Positions 56,230 to 64,000 of a stretch of DNA of 64,000 bases are shown here, in pieces (within the stretch, counting starts at the first letter, position 1; each line of letters starts with the position of its first letter). The stretch is from Thiotrichales bacterium 19S3-11 (GTDB lineage Bacteria; Pseudomonadota; Gammaproteobacteria; Francisellales; Francisellaceae): positions 19,036 through 83,035 of the forward strand of contig JAKJJU010000010.1 of assembly GCA_021713295.1 (NCBI GenBank). Direction: 5' to 3'. The position numbers were made by a program, and so were the translations under genes. Below the pieces are notes generated by a model that was not told where the DNA came from, searched no databases, and worked only from the letters and a program-made list of their open reading frames with translations.

Positions 56230-56328
56230 ATGTCTATTTCGTATTTTTGCTAGTTATACAGATAAAAGTAATGATAACCAAACTTAGGTGCAACTTAAGG
56301 TTTGATTAAAAAATAATCAGTTTAAAAG

Positions 56329-56358
56329 TTGTTTTTAAGCCAATGCTTCTGGTATAAT
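56329..56358 (+). promoter_or_regulatory. Sigma-70 promoter of rpoH with extended -10
   Basis: A -35 TTGTTT (56329-56334), an 18-base spacer and a perfect -10 TATAAT (56353-56358) preceded by TGG, giving an extended -10. The rpoH ATG follows 29 bases downstream of the -10. Confidence 0.7.
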
Positions 56359-56387
56359 ATAGGCATCATAATTTTGGAGAAATTTAG

Positions 56388-57263
56388 ATGAGCAAATCGC
56401 TTGTAGTAAGACAAAATACACTACCAGTACCGGCGCTTACCGATACAGGCGGCTTGGACCGTTATATTCAATATGTTAATAATATCCCAATGCTGACTGA
56501 AGATGAAGAAAAAGAATTATCACAGCGCTTACGATCGCAAAATGATTTAGCCGCAGCACAGCGATTAATTATGTCACATTTGCGCTTTGTTGTGCGTATA
56601 GCCCGTGGTTTTTCTGGGTATGGTTTACCACTGACTGATTTAATTCAAGAAGGTAATATTGGCTTGATGAAGGCAGTTCGCCGATTTGATCCGGCTGTTG
56701 GTGTTCGTTTAGTATCGTTTGCTGTACACTGGGTAAAAGCAGAGATGCATGAGTATATTCTTAAAAACTGGCGTATCGTTAAGATTGCCACAACCAAAGC
56801 GCAGAGGAAATTATTTTTTAATCTAAGAAGTAATAAAGCACATTTGGGGTGGTTTACTCAAGAAGAGATCGAAGCTGTTGCTAAAGATTTAAATGTGGAT
56901 AAGGCAACGGTTATTGAAATGGAAAAACGCATGAATGCTTATGATATGGCATTTGATTTGTCTAATGATGAAGAAGAAGGGCCGCAACTATCGCCATCAA
57001 TGTACTTGGAAGATCCAAATAGTGCACCAGAGTCAATTGTAGAGCAGGAAGATACAGCTTTTCAGTTACATCATAGTTTATTTGAGGCTGTTGACCAACT
57101 TGATGAACGTAGTCGTGATATTATAACGCAGCGTTGGTTAGTTGATAAAAAGGCGACATTACATGATTTAGCAGATAAATATAATGTATCTGCAGAGCGA
57201 ATTAGGCAATTGGAATCTAATGCATTAGCAAAACTAAAAACATTTATGGCTGAGGCCGCTTAA
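56388..57263 (+). CDS. rpoH: RNA polymerase heat-shock sigma factor RpoH
   Basis: A 291-residue sigma-32. Region 2 is [37 protein letters not shown] in pattern, [37 protein letters not shown] includes the diagnostic RpoH box QRKLFFNLR, and region 4 ends in [26 protein letters not shown] lies upstream of the ATG. It is not linked to ftsX, its usual neighbour in enterobacteria. Together with rpoS it shows two alternative sigma factors about 5 kb apart. Confidence 0.96.
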   Translation: MSKSLVVRQNTLPVPALTDTGGLDRYIQYVNNIPMLTEDEEKELSQRLRSQNDLAAAQRLIMSHLRFVVRIARGFSGYGLPLTDLIQEGNIGLMKAVRRFDPAVGVRLVSFAVHWVKAEMHEYILKNWRIVKIATTKAQRKLFFNLRSNKAHLGWFTQEEIEAVAKDLNVDKATVIEMEKRMNAYDMAFDLSNDEEEGPQLSPSMYLEDPNSAPESIVEQEDTAFQLHHSLFEAVDQLDERSRDIITQRWLVDKKATLHDLADKYNVSAERIRQLESNALAKLKTFMAEAA

Positions 57264-57342
57264 AACTCCTTTTCATTTTATAAAATGCTCGTTAAGATAG
57301 CGTAATAGTAACAGGCTATTTGTCGATATTTAAAGAATTAAT

Positions 57343-58113
57343 ATGCTAGAAATTGTTCGCATTTATCTTAATAATCCGCTTGAGAATTATAATTACATTA
57401 TCGTTGATCAACAGTCTGGTTTGGCTGTGGCTGTTGACCCGCTAGATGCTGAGAGGGTATATTTTGAGCTTGAGCGCCGCCAATTAAAGCTGGCCGCTAT
57501 TTTTGTAACTCATGAGCATGCCGATCACTATCAGGGTTCAAAGCCTTTAGCAGCATTAACCAATGTGCCAATCTATGCGCATCATTCAAATATAACCCAT
57601 CTACCGCAGGTTGATTGCGTTTTAAAAGAAGCAGATACCGTTAAATTAAGTGAAATACTCATATTTAATGTTCTTGAGACGCCAGGTCATATTAAAGGGC
57701 ATATTTCATTTTTTATGTTAAATACACCCGATAATATACCACGTTTAATTTGTGGTGATACTTTATTTAACGCAGGTGTTGGTAATTGTCGCCACCCCTC
57801 GGCAAATGTAGAAACTTTGTTTAAATCAATTGAAAAAATTAGACAGTTACCTTTAGATACACAAATCTATCCAGGCCATGATTATATTTTGAAAAATTTA
57901 GCTTTTGCACATACGGTTGATCCTGATAATAACAAAATTGTGAAATTAATGGAGGCTGTAAGTAAACAAACACCTGAGACACGCCAAATAACGGATTTAG
58001 CATTAGAGTCTCAAGTGAATCCGTTTTTCCGCCTAAATCGTATTGATCAATTTAAAAATCAACCAGCTTTGGAAGCTTTTAGAAAGCTGCGTCAATTAAG
58101 AGATAAATTTTAA
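57343..58113 (+). CDS. gloB: Hydroxyacylglutathione hydrolase (glyoxalase II)
   Basis: Hydrolyses S-lactoylglutathione in methylglyoxal detoxification. The 256-residue metallo-beta-lactamase fold protein has THEHADHYQG (di-metal site), TPGHIKGH, LICGDTLFNAGVGNCRHP and YPGHDYILKN, plus the C-terminal domain ending in FRKLRQLRDKF, as in GloB. mazG follows 9 bases downstream, so gloB-mazG-murJ look like one unit. Confidence 0.92.
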   Translation: MLEIVRIYLNNPLENYNYIIVDQQSGLAVAVDPLDAERVYFELERRQLKLAAIFVTHEHADHYQGSKPLAALTNVPIYAHHSNITHLPQVDCVLKEADTVKLSEILIFNVLETPGHIKGHISFFMLNTPDNIPRLICGDTLFNAGVGNCRHPSANVETLFKSIEKIRQLPLDTQIYPGHDYILKNLAFAHTVDPDNNKIVKLMEAVSKQTPETRQITDLALESQVNPFFRLNRIDQFKNQPALEAFRKLRQLRDKF

Positions 58114-58122
58114 GTAATATAG

Positions 58123-58926
58123 ATGGATAAGACTAATAATTCAAATGATGCGATAACTAAGTTATTAGAAGTCATGGAGATAATGAGAAATTCAAGGCGT
58201 GCTTGTCATTGGACAAAGAATCAAACTTGGCAGTCATTGGTTCGCCATACAATTGAAGAAGCCTATGAAGTTGCAGATGCAGTTGAACGCGGTAGTGCGC
58301 ATGATTTAAAAACAGAATTAGCTGACTTATTAAATCAGGTTATTTTTTATGCGCAAATTGCGAAAGAACAAGAAGAATTTGACTTTTATGATGTGGTTAA
58401 TTATTTAACCGATAAATTAATTCGTAGGCACCCCAATGTGTTTTTAGATGAAAAAGAGACCGATATATTAGAGTTGGAACGTCAGTGGGAAGCAATTAAG
58501 AAACAAGAGCGTCAGTTAAAGTATAAAAATAAGCAGAGTATATTAGATGAAATCACACAGACAATGCCCGCACTTTCAGTTGCAAATAAGTTGCAAATAA
58601 GAGCATCTCAGGTTGGATTTGATTGGGATTCAAAAAGTCATGTTTTTAAACAATTGCATTCTGAAATTGGTGAATTAGCCATGGCATTAGAAGGCGAGAC
58701 TAATGATAGAATTTTAGATGAAATTGGTGATGTTATGTTTTGTTGTGTAAACTTAATTCGGCATCTAAGAGCAGACCCAGAGCAGGTGATGCGTCAAGCG
58801 AATCATAAGTTTGAAAAAAGATTTCGTTATATTGAAAATACATTACATCAAAGCGGACAATCGATAGAAAGTGCTTCAGTTGAGCAAATGGAAATATTAT
58901 GGCAGAAGGCAAAAGAAATTGAGTAA
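58123..58926 (+). CDS. mazG: Nucleoside triphosphate pyrophosphohydrolase MazG
   Basis: Hydrolyses NTPs to NMPs. Two tandem MazG domains in 267 residues, as in E. coli. The first shows WTKNQTWQSLVRHTIEEAYE with the EExxE metal helix and ELADLLNQVIFYAQIA; the second has ELGELAMALEGE-like ELAMALEGETNDRILDEIGDV. The usual CPWD entry motif reads CHWT here. Its last eight bases contain the TTG start of murJ. Confidence 0.93.
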   Translation: MDKTNNSNDAITKLLEVMEIMRNSRRACHWTKNQTWQSLVRHTIEEAYEVADAVERGSAHDLKTELADLLNQVIFYAQIAKEQEEFDFYDVVNYLTDKLIRRHPNVFLDEKETDILELERQWEAIKKQERQLKYKNKQSILDEITQTMPALSVANKLQIRASQVGFDWDSKSHVFKQLHSEIGELAMALEGETNDRILDEIGDVMFCCVNLIRHLRADPEQVMRQANHKFEKRFRYIENTLHQSGQSIESASVEQMEILWQKAKEIE

Positions 58927-60469
58927 ACGATTATTAAAATCAACCTTTGTATTTGGTAGTTTGACCCTTTTATCACGTATTTTAGGGTTTGTTCGAGATA
59001 TTGTGTGGGCGAGATTTTTTGGTGCAACGGGAGGGATGGAGGCCTTTTTGGTTGCATTTAAAATTCCAAATTTTATGCGCCGTTTATTTGCAGAAGGCTC
59101 ATTTACTCAAGCATTTGTGCCGGTATTATCGGAATATAGATCGCAAAATACACACCAAGAAATGGTAGATTTTATCCGCCATGTAGTGGGCACGCTCGGT
59201 GCTATTTTATTGGTTCTATCAGCATTTGGTATGATGTTTTCAAGTCTTTGGGTATGGGCATTTGCGCCTGGTTTTGCAGATGAGCCAGTTAAATTTCAGA
59301 TGGCTGAACATATGCTTTCAATTACATTTCCCTATATTTTTCTGGTATCGTTAACAGCATTAGCTGGCAGTATTATGAATTGCTTTGAGCGCTTTGCGAT
59401 ACCGGCCTTATCACCTGTATTTTTAAATATTTCATTAATTGCATTTTCTTGGGCTGCACCCTATTATTTTAATCCTCCTGTTTATGCATTAGCTTGGGGG
59501 GTTTTTGTTGCTGGGGTGGTACAACTAATTTTTATGTTACCATTTCTAAAACGCTTGGGTGTTTTAGCAATGCCTGCATGGGGTTGGTCACATAATGGTG
59601 TAAAGAAAATTATCAAATTAATGGTTCCCGCATTATTTGGCGCTTCAGTTGCCCAGATTAGTTTATTGTTAGATACTATATTTGCCTCATTTCTACCAAA
59701 TGGTAGCATTTCTTGGTTGTATTATTCAGACCGTTTAAACCAGTTTCCTTTAGGCGTTTTTGGTGTGGCGTTATCGACAGTCGTATTGCCTCATTTATCA
59801 AAATCGTATGCTTCAAAAGATGAGGAAGCTTATCAGCGATCCATTAGCTGGGCATTTCGCATTGTTTTATTACTAGCATTACCTGCAGCATTAGGCTTAA
59901 TTTCTTTATCAGGGCCTTTATTAGTAACATTGTTTCATTATGGAAAATTTAATGTAGTTGATGTTTATGAGTCTCAAAAAAGTTTAGTTGCATTTGCATT
60001 AGGCTTATTTTCTTTTATCTTAGTTAAAGTATTAGTCTCTGCATTTTATTCACGCCAAAATATGAAAACGCCAGTAAAAATTGGTATTTTTGCACTGTTT
60101 TGCAATATGATTTTAAACGTTATTTTGGTTTTATGGTTAATGCAGTATGGTTTAGGTCATGTTGGATTGGCTTTATCGACGAGCTTGGCTTCATTTATCA
60201 ATGCCGGTTTATTATATCTGTATTTAAAAAAATATGGTTATTATAAAGTGATTGGTTTAAAGCGTTGGCTATTTTTATTACGCGTATCTATCAGTGTATT
60301 AATGATGGTAACAGCAATTATGTCGCTTAAAGGAGATTTAACACATTGGATCAATTGGAGTGTTTATGAGAGAATTTATCATTTAGTATTATATATGTTA
60401 ATTGCAGTTGCAGTTTATTTCATAGCGTTGTGGTTCTCAGGTGTTAAAAAGTCGGATTGGCTTGAGTGA
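58919..60469 (+). CDS. murJ: Lipid II flippase MurJ
   Basis: Flips the peptidoglycan precursor lipid II across the inner membrane. About 516 residues with 14 helices. Motifs: LLKSTFVFGSLTLLSRILGFVRD-type N terminus, AEGSFTQAFVPVLSEY and the YYSDRLNQFPLGVFGVALSTV block. The start is a TTG at 58919, because AAGG lies 10 bases before it and conservation begins there; it overlaps the mazG stop. The 3' end overlaps the convergent permease gene by 55 bases. Confidence 0.93.
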   Translation: MSKRLLKSTFVFGSLTLLSRILGFVRDIVWARFFGATGGMEAFLVAFKIPNFMRRLFAEGSFTQAFVPVLSEYRSQNTHQEMVDFIRHVVGTLGAILLVLSAFGMMFSSLWVWAFAPGFADEPVKFQMAEHMLSITFPYIFLVSLTALAGSIMNCFERFAIPALSPVFLNISLIAFSWAAPYYFNPPVYALAWGVFVAGVVQLIFMLPFLKRLGVLAMPAWGWSHNGVKKIIKLMVPALFGASVAQISLLLDTIFASFLPNGSISWLYYSDRLNQFPLGVFGVALSTVVLPHLSKSYASKDEEAYQRSISWAFRIVLLLALPAALGLISLSGPLLVTLFHYGKFNVVDVYESQKSLVAFALGLFSFILVKVLVSAFYSRQNMKTPVKIGIFALFCNMILNVILVLWLMQYGLGHVGLALSTSLASFINAGLLYLYLKKYGYYKVIGLKRWLFLLRVSISVLMMVTAIMSLKGDLTHWINWSVYERIYHLVLYMLIAVAVYFIALWFSGVKKSDWLE

Positions 60470-61866
60470 GTTTTACGTTGACGGTTGAAATAGTAGATGC
60501 CTAAAATTGCAGGTAGTGTGAAGATAAATAACCCAAAGAAAAGATAGTAGCTACCAGTACTTATCGACACAGACTCTGGAAAATCAAAACTGACAATAAT
60601 TGTTATCACAGAACTTAAAATGCCTAAGCCTGCAATGATTATGATACCAAAAATGCCACCGGGTACTCTAAAAGGGCGATGGAGGTGGCGATGACGTATT
60701 CTTGATGCGATAAATGAGATAAATACGCAGATATACATAATCATGTATAATTGAGTCATTAAAATATTTAAGACCCACATTCCAGCATTAACATTAGGAA
60801 CAAAAATGAAAATTAATGATAATAAAGAAGTGATAATGCCTTGAGTGATTAATAGGACGGTTGGTGCTTTTTTATCATTTTCATAAGTAAATAACTTGGG
60901 TAAAAAGCCATCTTTAGCTGCAGCATGAAGCCCTTTTGTTGGTGCAATAATCCAGTTATTCAAGCCAGCTAATCCACCTAATACGATACCAATAGCAATA
61001 AAAGGAATAACCCAGTTTAGGTGTAATTCATTAAAAAATGCACTAAAAGCAACCATGATACCACTTGATAGTGTTGAGTCAGTTGGTGCAATAATTGTTG
61101 CAATTGATAATGAACCAATAGTTAGAGTTAACAGAATGAAAAATGTAGCAATTAATAATGCACGTGGATAGTTTTTTTGTGGATTTTTTACTTCATTGGC
61201 ATAAGCAGTTGTAATTTCCATGCCGGTTAGTGATAGGACAACCGCTGTAAAAGCTGCACCTAAATGTAAGTTGGAAAAGTCAGGAATCCAATCGCTTAAT
61301 TGATTAAATTGAATTTGCGAGGTTACGTTTGGATTGCTAAACCAATAAATTCCAGCACTACAAATTAAAAGCATTGGGATGACAAGTCCTAAAATACCAC
61401 AAATATTGGTGAAAATTGCAGAGACTCGAAGACCTTTGATATTTATTAAAGTAATCGTCCAAAAAACAATATTAATAGCAAAAAAGATAAATATATTATT
61501 ATTGGTTAAATGACTGGTAAAGGGATAAACTGCTGTTGCAATAATAAACGTTAATAACGGCGGATAAAATACTATATTTTCAGCGTATTGATACCATAAT
61601 GTGACAAAGCCAAATGGTTTGCCAAGCGTTTTCTTACCCCAGAGGTAAACACCACCTTGTTCAGGATAAGTGGTACTTAATTCAGCACAGACTAATGCAG
61701 TTGGTATAAAATAGCAGAGCCCCGCTAAGAGGAAAAAGAAAACAGTATGGCTGCCAAACAGTGCACTACCTGGTAAATTTCTAATACTATCAACCGATGT
61801 AATTGTGATCATTGCAACTGAAAATACGCTTAGTTTTGCAATGGTATTTCTTGTGTTTTGATTCAT
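60415..61866 (-). CDS. APC superfamily amino acid permease
   Basis: A 483-residue, 12-helix transporter of the APC superfamily, closest in pattern to the GadC/YjeM-type antiporters (SVDSIRNLPGSALFG, then ELSTTYPEQGGVYLWGKKTLG). The ATG at 61866 has GGGAG 8 bases upstream. A decayed histidine decarboxylase lies 1 kb away, so histidine/histamine exchange is conceivable, but an ordinary amino acid importer is as likely. The 3' end overlaps murJ. Confidence 0.82.
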   Translation of the reverse strand: MNQNTRNTIAKLSVFSVAMITITSVDSIRNLPGSALFGSHTVFFFLLAGLCYFIPTALVCAELSTTYPEQGGVYLWGKKTLGKPFGFVTLWYQYAENIVFYPPLLTFIIATAVYPFTSHLTNNNIFIFFAINIVFWTITLINIKGLRVSAIFTNICGILGLVIPMLLICSAGIYWFSNPNVTSQIQFNQLSDWIPDFSNLHLGAAFTAVVLSLTGMEITTAYANEVKNPQKNYPRALLIATFFILLTLTIGSLSIATIIAPTDSTLSSGIMVAFSAFFNELHLNWVIPFIAIGIVLGGLAGLNNWIIAPTKGLHAAAKDGFLPKLFTYENDKKAPTVLLITQGIITSLLSLIFIFVPNVNAGMWVLNILMTQLYMIMYICVFISFIASRIRHRHLHRPFRVPGGIFGIIIIAGLGILSSVITIIVSFDFPESVSISTGSYYLFFGLFIFTLPAILGIYYFNRQRKTHSSQSDFLTPENHNAMK

Positions 61867-62385
61867 TAATAAAGCTCCCAATATATAATTTAAAGTAAAT
61901 AATTAATACAGCGATTTCGCAACTGATATGATTCAAATTCAAATCAATTTAAATTTAAGGTGCAGGCTTAAACTTAACCTAAGTTAAGCATTAGGCTACA
62001 CCTTGCGTTTGATTGCTTTATTAATGATACGTTTGAGAGGCGATTTTGTTTTGAACTTTCGAGTAAGGTAGATAACTAAAAGAAAAACTAAGCTTAATTT
62101 TAACATGTTTGTATTCTCTTTATTTTTTATAAGTGGTTATATTAATCATTCCAAATTTGCGACATAAATGCGCTTTTGTAATATTGTTTGTACATAATCA
62201 GACCTCTAAGTTATTTTAAGGTGTACGAATATAACAATAACGTAAAATTTAATTGATGCAAAGCAAAAAATAGAGCTCTGGTAGGTTTTTTTATTGATTT
62301 AGTAGTCATGGTCTCTAGCATTATTTGGTGATAGTATTAGACACATAAAATAGATTGTCATTATAATTTGAAGTTGGAGTAAAGG
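61867..62385. other. Long intergenic region with one doubtful small ORF
   Basis: A 519-base stretch between divergently transcribed genes. It contains the permease promoter, a short dyad CTTAAC-CTAA-GTTAAG near 61973-61988 and a candidate 36-residue minus-strand ORF (listed separately). I see no tRNA, terminator or insertion sequence. Confidence 0.4.
61996..62106 (-). CDS. Candidate small cationic peptide (36 residues)
   Basis: The ATG at 62106 is preceded by AAAGAG about 9 bases upstream. The peptide has a hydrophobic first half (LKLSLVFLLVIYL) and a strongly basic second half (TRKFKTKSPLKR then KAIKRKV), like small membrane peptides. There is no homology evidence, and short ORFs like this arise often in AT-rich DNA. 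Confidence 0.25.
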   Translation of the reverse strand: MLKLSLVFLLVIYLTRKFKTKSPLKRIINKAIKRKV

Positions 62386-62835
62386 ATGAGAAAGATACTT
62401 TTTCTAGTGATAGTGTCAGTAATGCTATCTGCATGTTCGGTTTATAATGCCGTTGATGTGAATACAAAGTTAGGACTTGATACAGATCAAAGTATTTCAA
62501 ATATCCAAACGATGTCATCTCAGCAGTTATTAGGTGTTAGCAATAATAATTTATGTGTTGCTTATTACCAAAATAAGCCGCCATTAATTAAAAAGGAAAT
62601 TGAGCGTAGAGGACTTATCTCGGAAGATTCTGCCAAGACAGTTTGGTCATGGGATGATATTAATGCCCACGAAGTTAAAAAAGGTATGAGTTTATGCTCT
62701 GTATTAGCAGCATTAGGTAAGCCATCAAGCATGACAGCCGGCAATCAACTACTTGAATTGGACTACCCAGGGCAAGTTATCGTATTGATGAAAGATCATA
62801 AAGCACATACTTATCGTGTAAATACGGTTAATTAA
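62386..62835 (+). CDS. Small lipoprotein of unknown function
   Basis: A 149-residue predicted lipoprotein: RKILFLVIVSVMLSAC gives a lipobox LSAC with Cys17. The mature part has two further cysteines (NNLCVAYY, MSLCSVLA). Its C-terminal half (EVKKGMSLCSVLAALGKPS, then LDYPGQVIVL) resembles a BamE/SmpA-like or outer-membrane assembly fold, but this is only a pattern impression. TTGGAG precedes the ATG at about 8 bases. It is convergent with the hdc remnant. Confidence 0.65.
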   Translation: MRKILFLVIVSVMLSACSVYNAVDVNTKLGLDTDQSISNIQTMSSQQLLGVSNNNLCVAYYQNKPPLIKKEIERRGLISEDSAKTVWSWDDINAHEVKKGMSLCSVLAALGKPSSMTAGNQLLELDYPGQVIVLMKDHKAHTYRVNTVN

Positions 62836-62842
62836 GTTTTGT

Positions 62843-63881
62843 TCAAGAGGTTGATACTAAATTAGATTTTTTAGTTTTTATAGATGAGGTGTCATTATTT
62901 AGGTCATTGATGAATTGGTCAATGGTTGCTTCATTGATATGATCTAACGTTACAATGTGAGCCAGATTGCCAGAGACTGCTAATTGCCATTTTTCAACAA
63001 TTTTAGGACTAGGTTTGGCGAAAATTACTATGGGAGAGTTTTGATTTCGCCATGCGGTTATATTGATTTGTTTGAGTTTATTAATCGTATAATCAGCAAG
63101 GTCCATGCAGCGTTTAACACGCCTTTTAAATGCATTAGCATTGTGTTTATGGATGCTGTACCATAGAAACAGTGTGGTTAATGCATTTCTGGAACCACTA
63201 ATGGTCGCATCGTTAATACCAACATATTCAACATAACTTGCTTGTTCATCAATGATAGTTTTAGTTGTTAAATAGACATCACAAGGAATCGGTGAGCCAA
63301 TAAATTTATGCCCACTGATACTAAGACTATGAACGTCATTAAAGTTAAAATGAAAATCATCTAGATACGGTAGTATCATACCGTGAAATGCAGCATCGCA
63401 ATGAATATAATACTGACTGACTGATTGATGCTTTTTTTAAGATCGATTTGATCGTATCTAGATTATCAATTGCACCAGTGACTGTAGTGCCTATGTTGCA
63501 TATAATAATGGCGGGCTTTGATTGATTTTTTGTTAACTGATTTAGTAAATGGTTATAATCTATCTCGCCCGATGCATCACTATTAATCATAATTGATTGA
63601 CTTCTTGTCATATTGATTGCTTTAGGTACACTGTAATGACTTGATGTGCTATAGTAAATTATTCCATCCTTATAAATATTTTTAGCTATATTTATAGCGC
63701 ATAGATTACCTTCCGTTCCACCATTGGTTACATAGCCCCAATAGTTGCTATGTAGATGATATAGTTTTGCAAAAAACATTATGACATTTTGTTCAAATTC
63801 ATGAGTGTTAAGTTTGTAATTAGAGCCACTAAATGGATCCCCACAATTATTGATAGGCATTTCTAAGAACGGATATAGCAC
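62843..63881 (-). pseudogene. hdc: Decayed PLP-dependent histidine decarboxylase
   Basis: Two adjacent frames together encode most of a pyridoxal-phosphate histidine decarboxylase. The upstream part starts abruptly at LYPFLEMPINNCGDP and continues through NGGTEGNLCAIN and ICNIGTTVTGAIDNLD. After SISQS the frame breaks, and the downstream part resumes as YYIHCDAAFHGM and SISGHKFIGSP with the PLP lysine. The break lies at a triple ACTG (63412-63423); removing one copy restores a perfect join. The N terminus is missing, a TAA precedes LYPF, and an IS630-type transposase begins beside it. The gene is almost certainly inactive. Confidence 0.85.
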
Positions 63882-63882
63882 T

Positions 63883-64000
63883 ACCCATTAATGACTAGTC
63901 ATATTTTATAAGTTATATTATAGAGAATATAATTATCGAATGGATTTGATGAAATGCCTTATAGTATAGATTTACGTAGACGTGTTGTAGAAGCAGTAAA
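63883..64000 (+). mobile_element. Left part of an IS630-type insertion element
   Basis: hdc homology stops near 63878 and a transposase start follows at 63954, so the element's left end should lie at about 63874-63885, where TA dinucleotides (the IS630 target) occur. A perfect 12-bp palindrome ATGACTAGTCAT lies at 63891-63902 and may be part of the end. The terminal repeat cannot be confirmed without the right end. Confidence 0.45.
63954..64000 (+). CDS. IS630-family transposase, N-terminal fragment at window edge
   Basis: Only the first 15 codons are in the window: MPYSIDLRRRVVEAVK in pattern, the typical opening of the helix-turn-helix domain of IS630/Tc1-mariner-type transposases. The rest lies beyond the edge, so intactness cannot be judged. 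Confidence 0.6.
   Translation, partial: MPYSIDLRRRVVEAV

Noticed and set aside
57275..57288. CATTTTATAAAATG palindrome as the rpoH terminator
   Set aside because: The stem is only A/T plus one C-G pair and no T-run follows.
62321..62518. Minus-strand ORF over the lipoprotein signal sequence
   Set aside because: The plus-strand gene has a good ribosome-binding site and lipobox; the antisense frame has neither.

Overview
The window looks like the chromosome of an AT-rich gammaproteobacterium. Pointers are an RpoS and an RpoH sigma factor, a Kdo2-lipid A and heptose gene set (hldD, waaA, msbA, lpxK), RNase T, tgt-yajC-secD-secF, SoxR and the YqgE/YqgF pair. Low GC, many organic-nutrient importers and candidate host-interaction proteins suggest the Thiotrichales/Legionellales neighbourhood (Fastidiosibacteraceae, Piscirickettsia, Legionella-like). 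RpoS argues against Francisella itself, which is known to lack it. This placement is inference; no rRNA or tRNA gene was recognised.

Layout. 0-6 kb: an exported protein that may be frameshifted, a DUF378 membrane protein with a clear terminator, then tgt-yajC-secD-secF. 6-11.5 kb: PAP2-type membrane protein, rnt, an MFS carrier, a class I PHA synthase and a DUF2797 protein. 11.5-15.5 kb, the most accessory-looking part: two tandem paralogous secreted cysteine proteins of unknown family, a 132-bp tandem repeat array built partly from the 3' end of a DUF2065 gene, an exported bactofilin-like beta-helix protein and a site-2 protease. 15.6-21.6 kb: prlC, yraN, ruvX, yqgE, obgE and an NlpD-like amidase activator. 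21.5-29 kb: a kinase-like protein with a near-consensus Fur box, an aromatic amino acid permease, a NadV-type phosphoribosyltransferase, a large membrane-anchored protein and a YlqF GTPase. 29.2-35.7 kb: a tight operon for N-acetylglucosamine use (kinase, SIS-type deaminase, deacetylase, sugar porter) running into tsaB, a GlpF-like channel and a PduO-type adenosyltransferase, followed by trkA. 37-42.3 kb, minus strand: a GGDEF-EAL protein, ispA, waaA and hldD. 42.6-44.1 kb: a small protein ending in a CaaX-type box, then soxR divergent from a VOC gene across a near-perfect SoxR operator. 44.2-61.9 kb: cca, msbA-lpxK, a POT peptide transporter, rpoS, MFS, zapE, rluC, an SDR, an SH3 protein, rpoH, gloB, mazG, murJ and an APC permease. 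62-64 kb: a small lipoprotein, a decayed histidine decarboxylase and the first bases of an IS630-type element.

Themes. Genes are tightly packed, and five convergent pairs overlap at their 3' ends. Envelope biogenesis and nutrient import dominate. Two stress circuits can be read from the DNA: SoxR controlling a VOC protein, and a probable Fur site ahead of the kinase-like gene. The best candidates for undescribed biology are the CaaX-ending protein, the kinase-like protein, the paired secreted cysteine proteins and the gene-tail tandem repeat. No CRISPR array, prophage or complete insertion sequence was seen.
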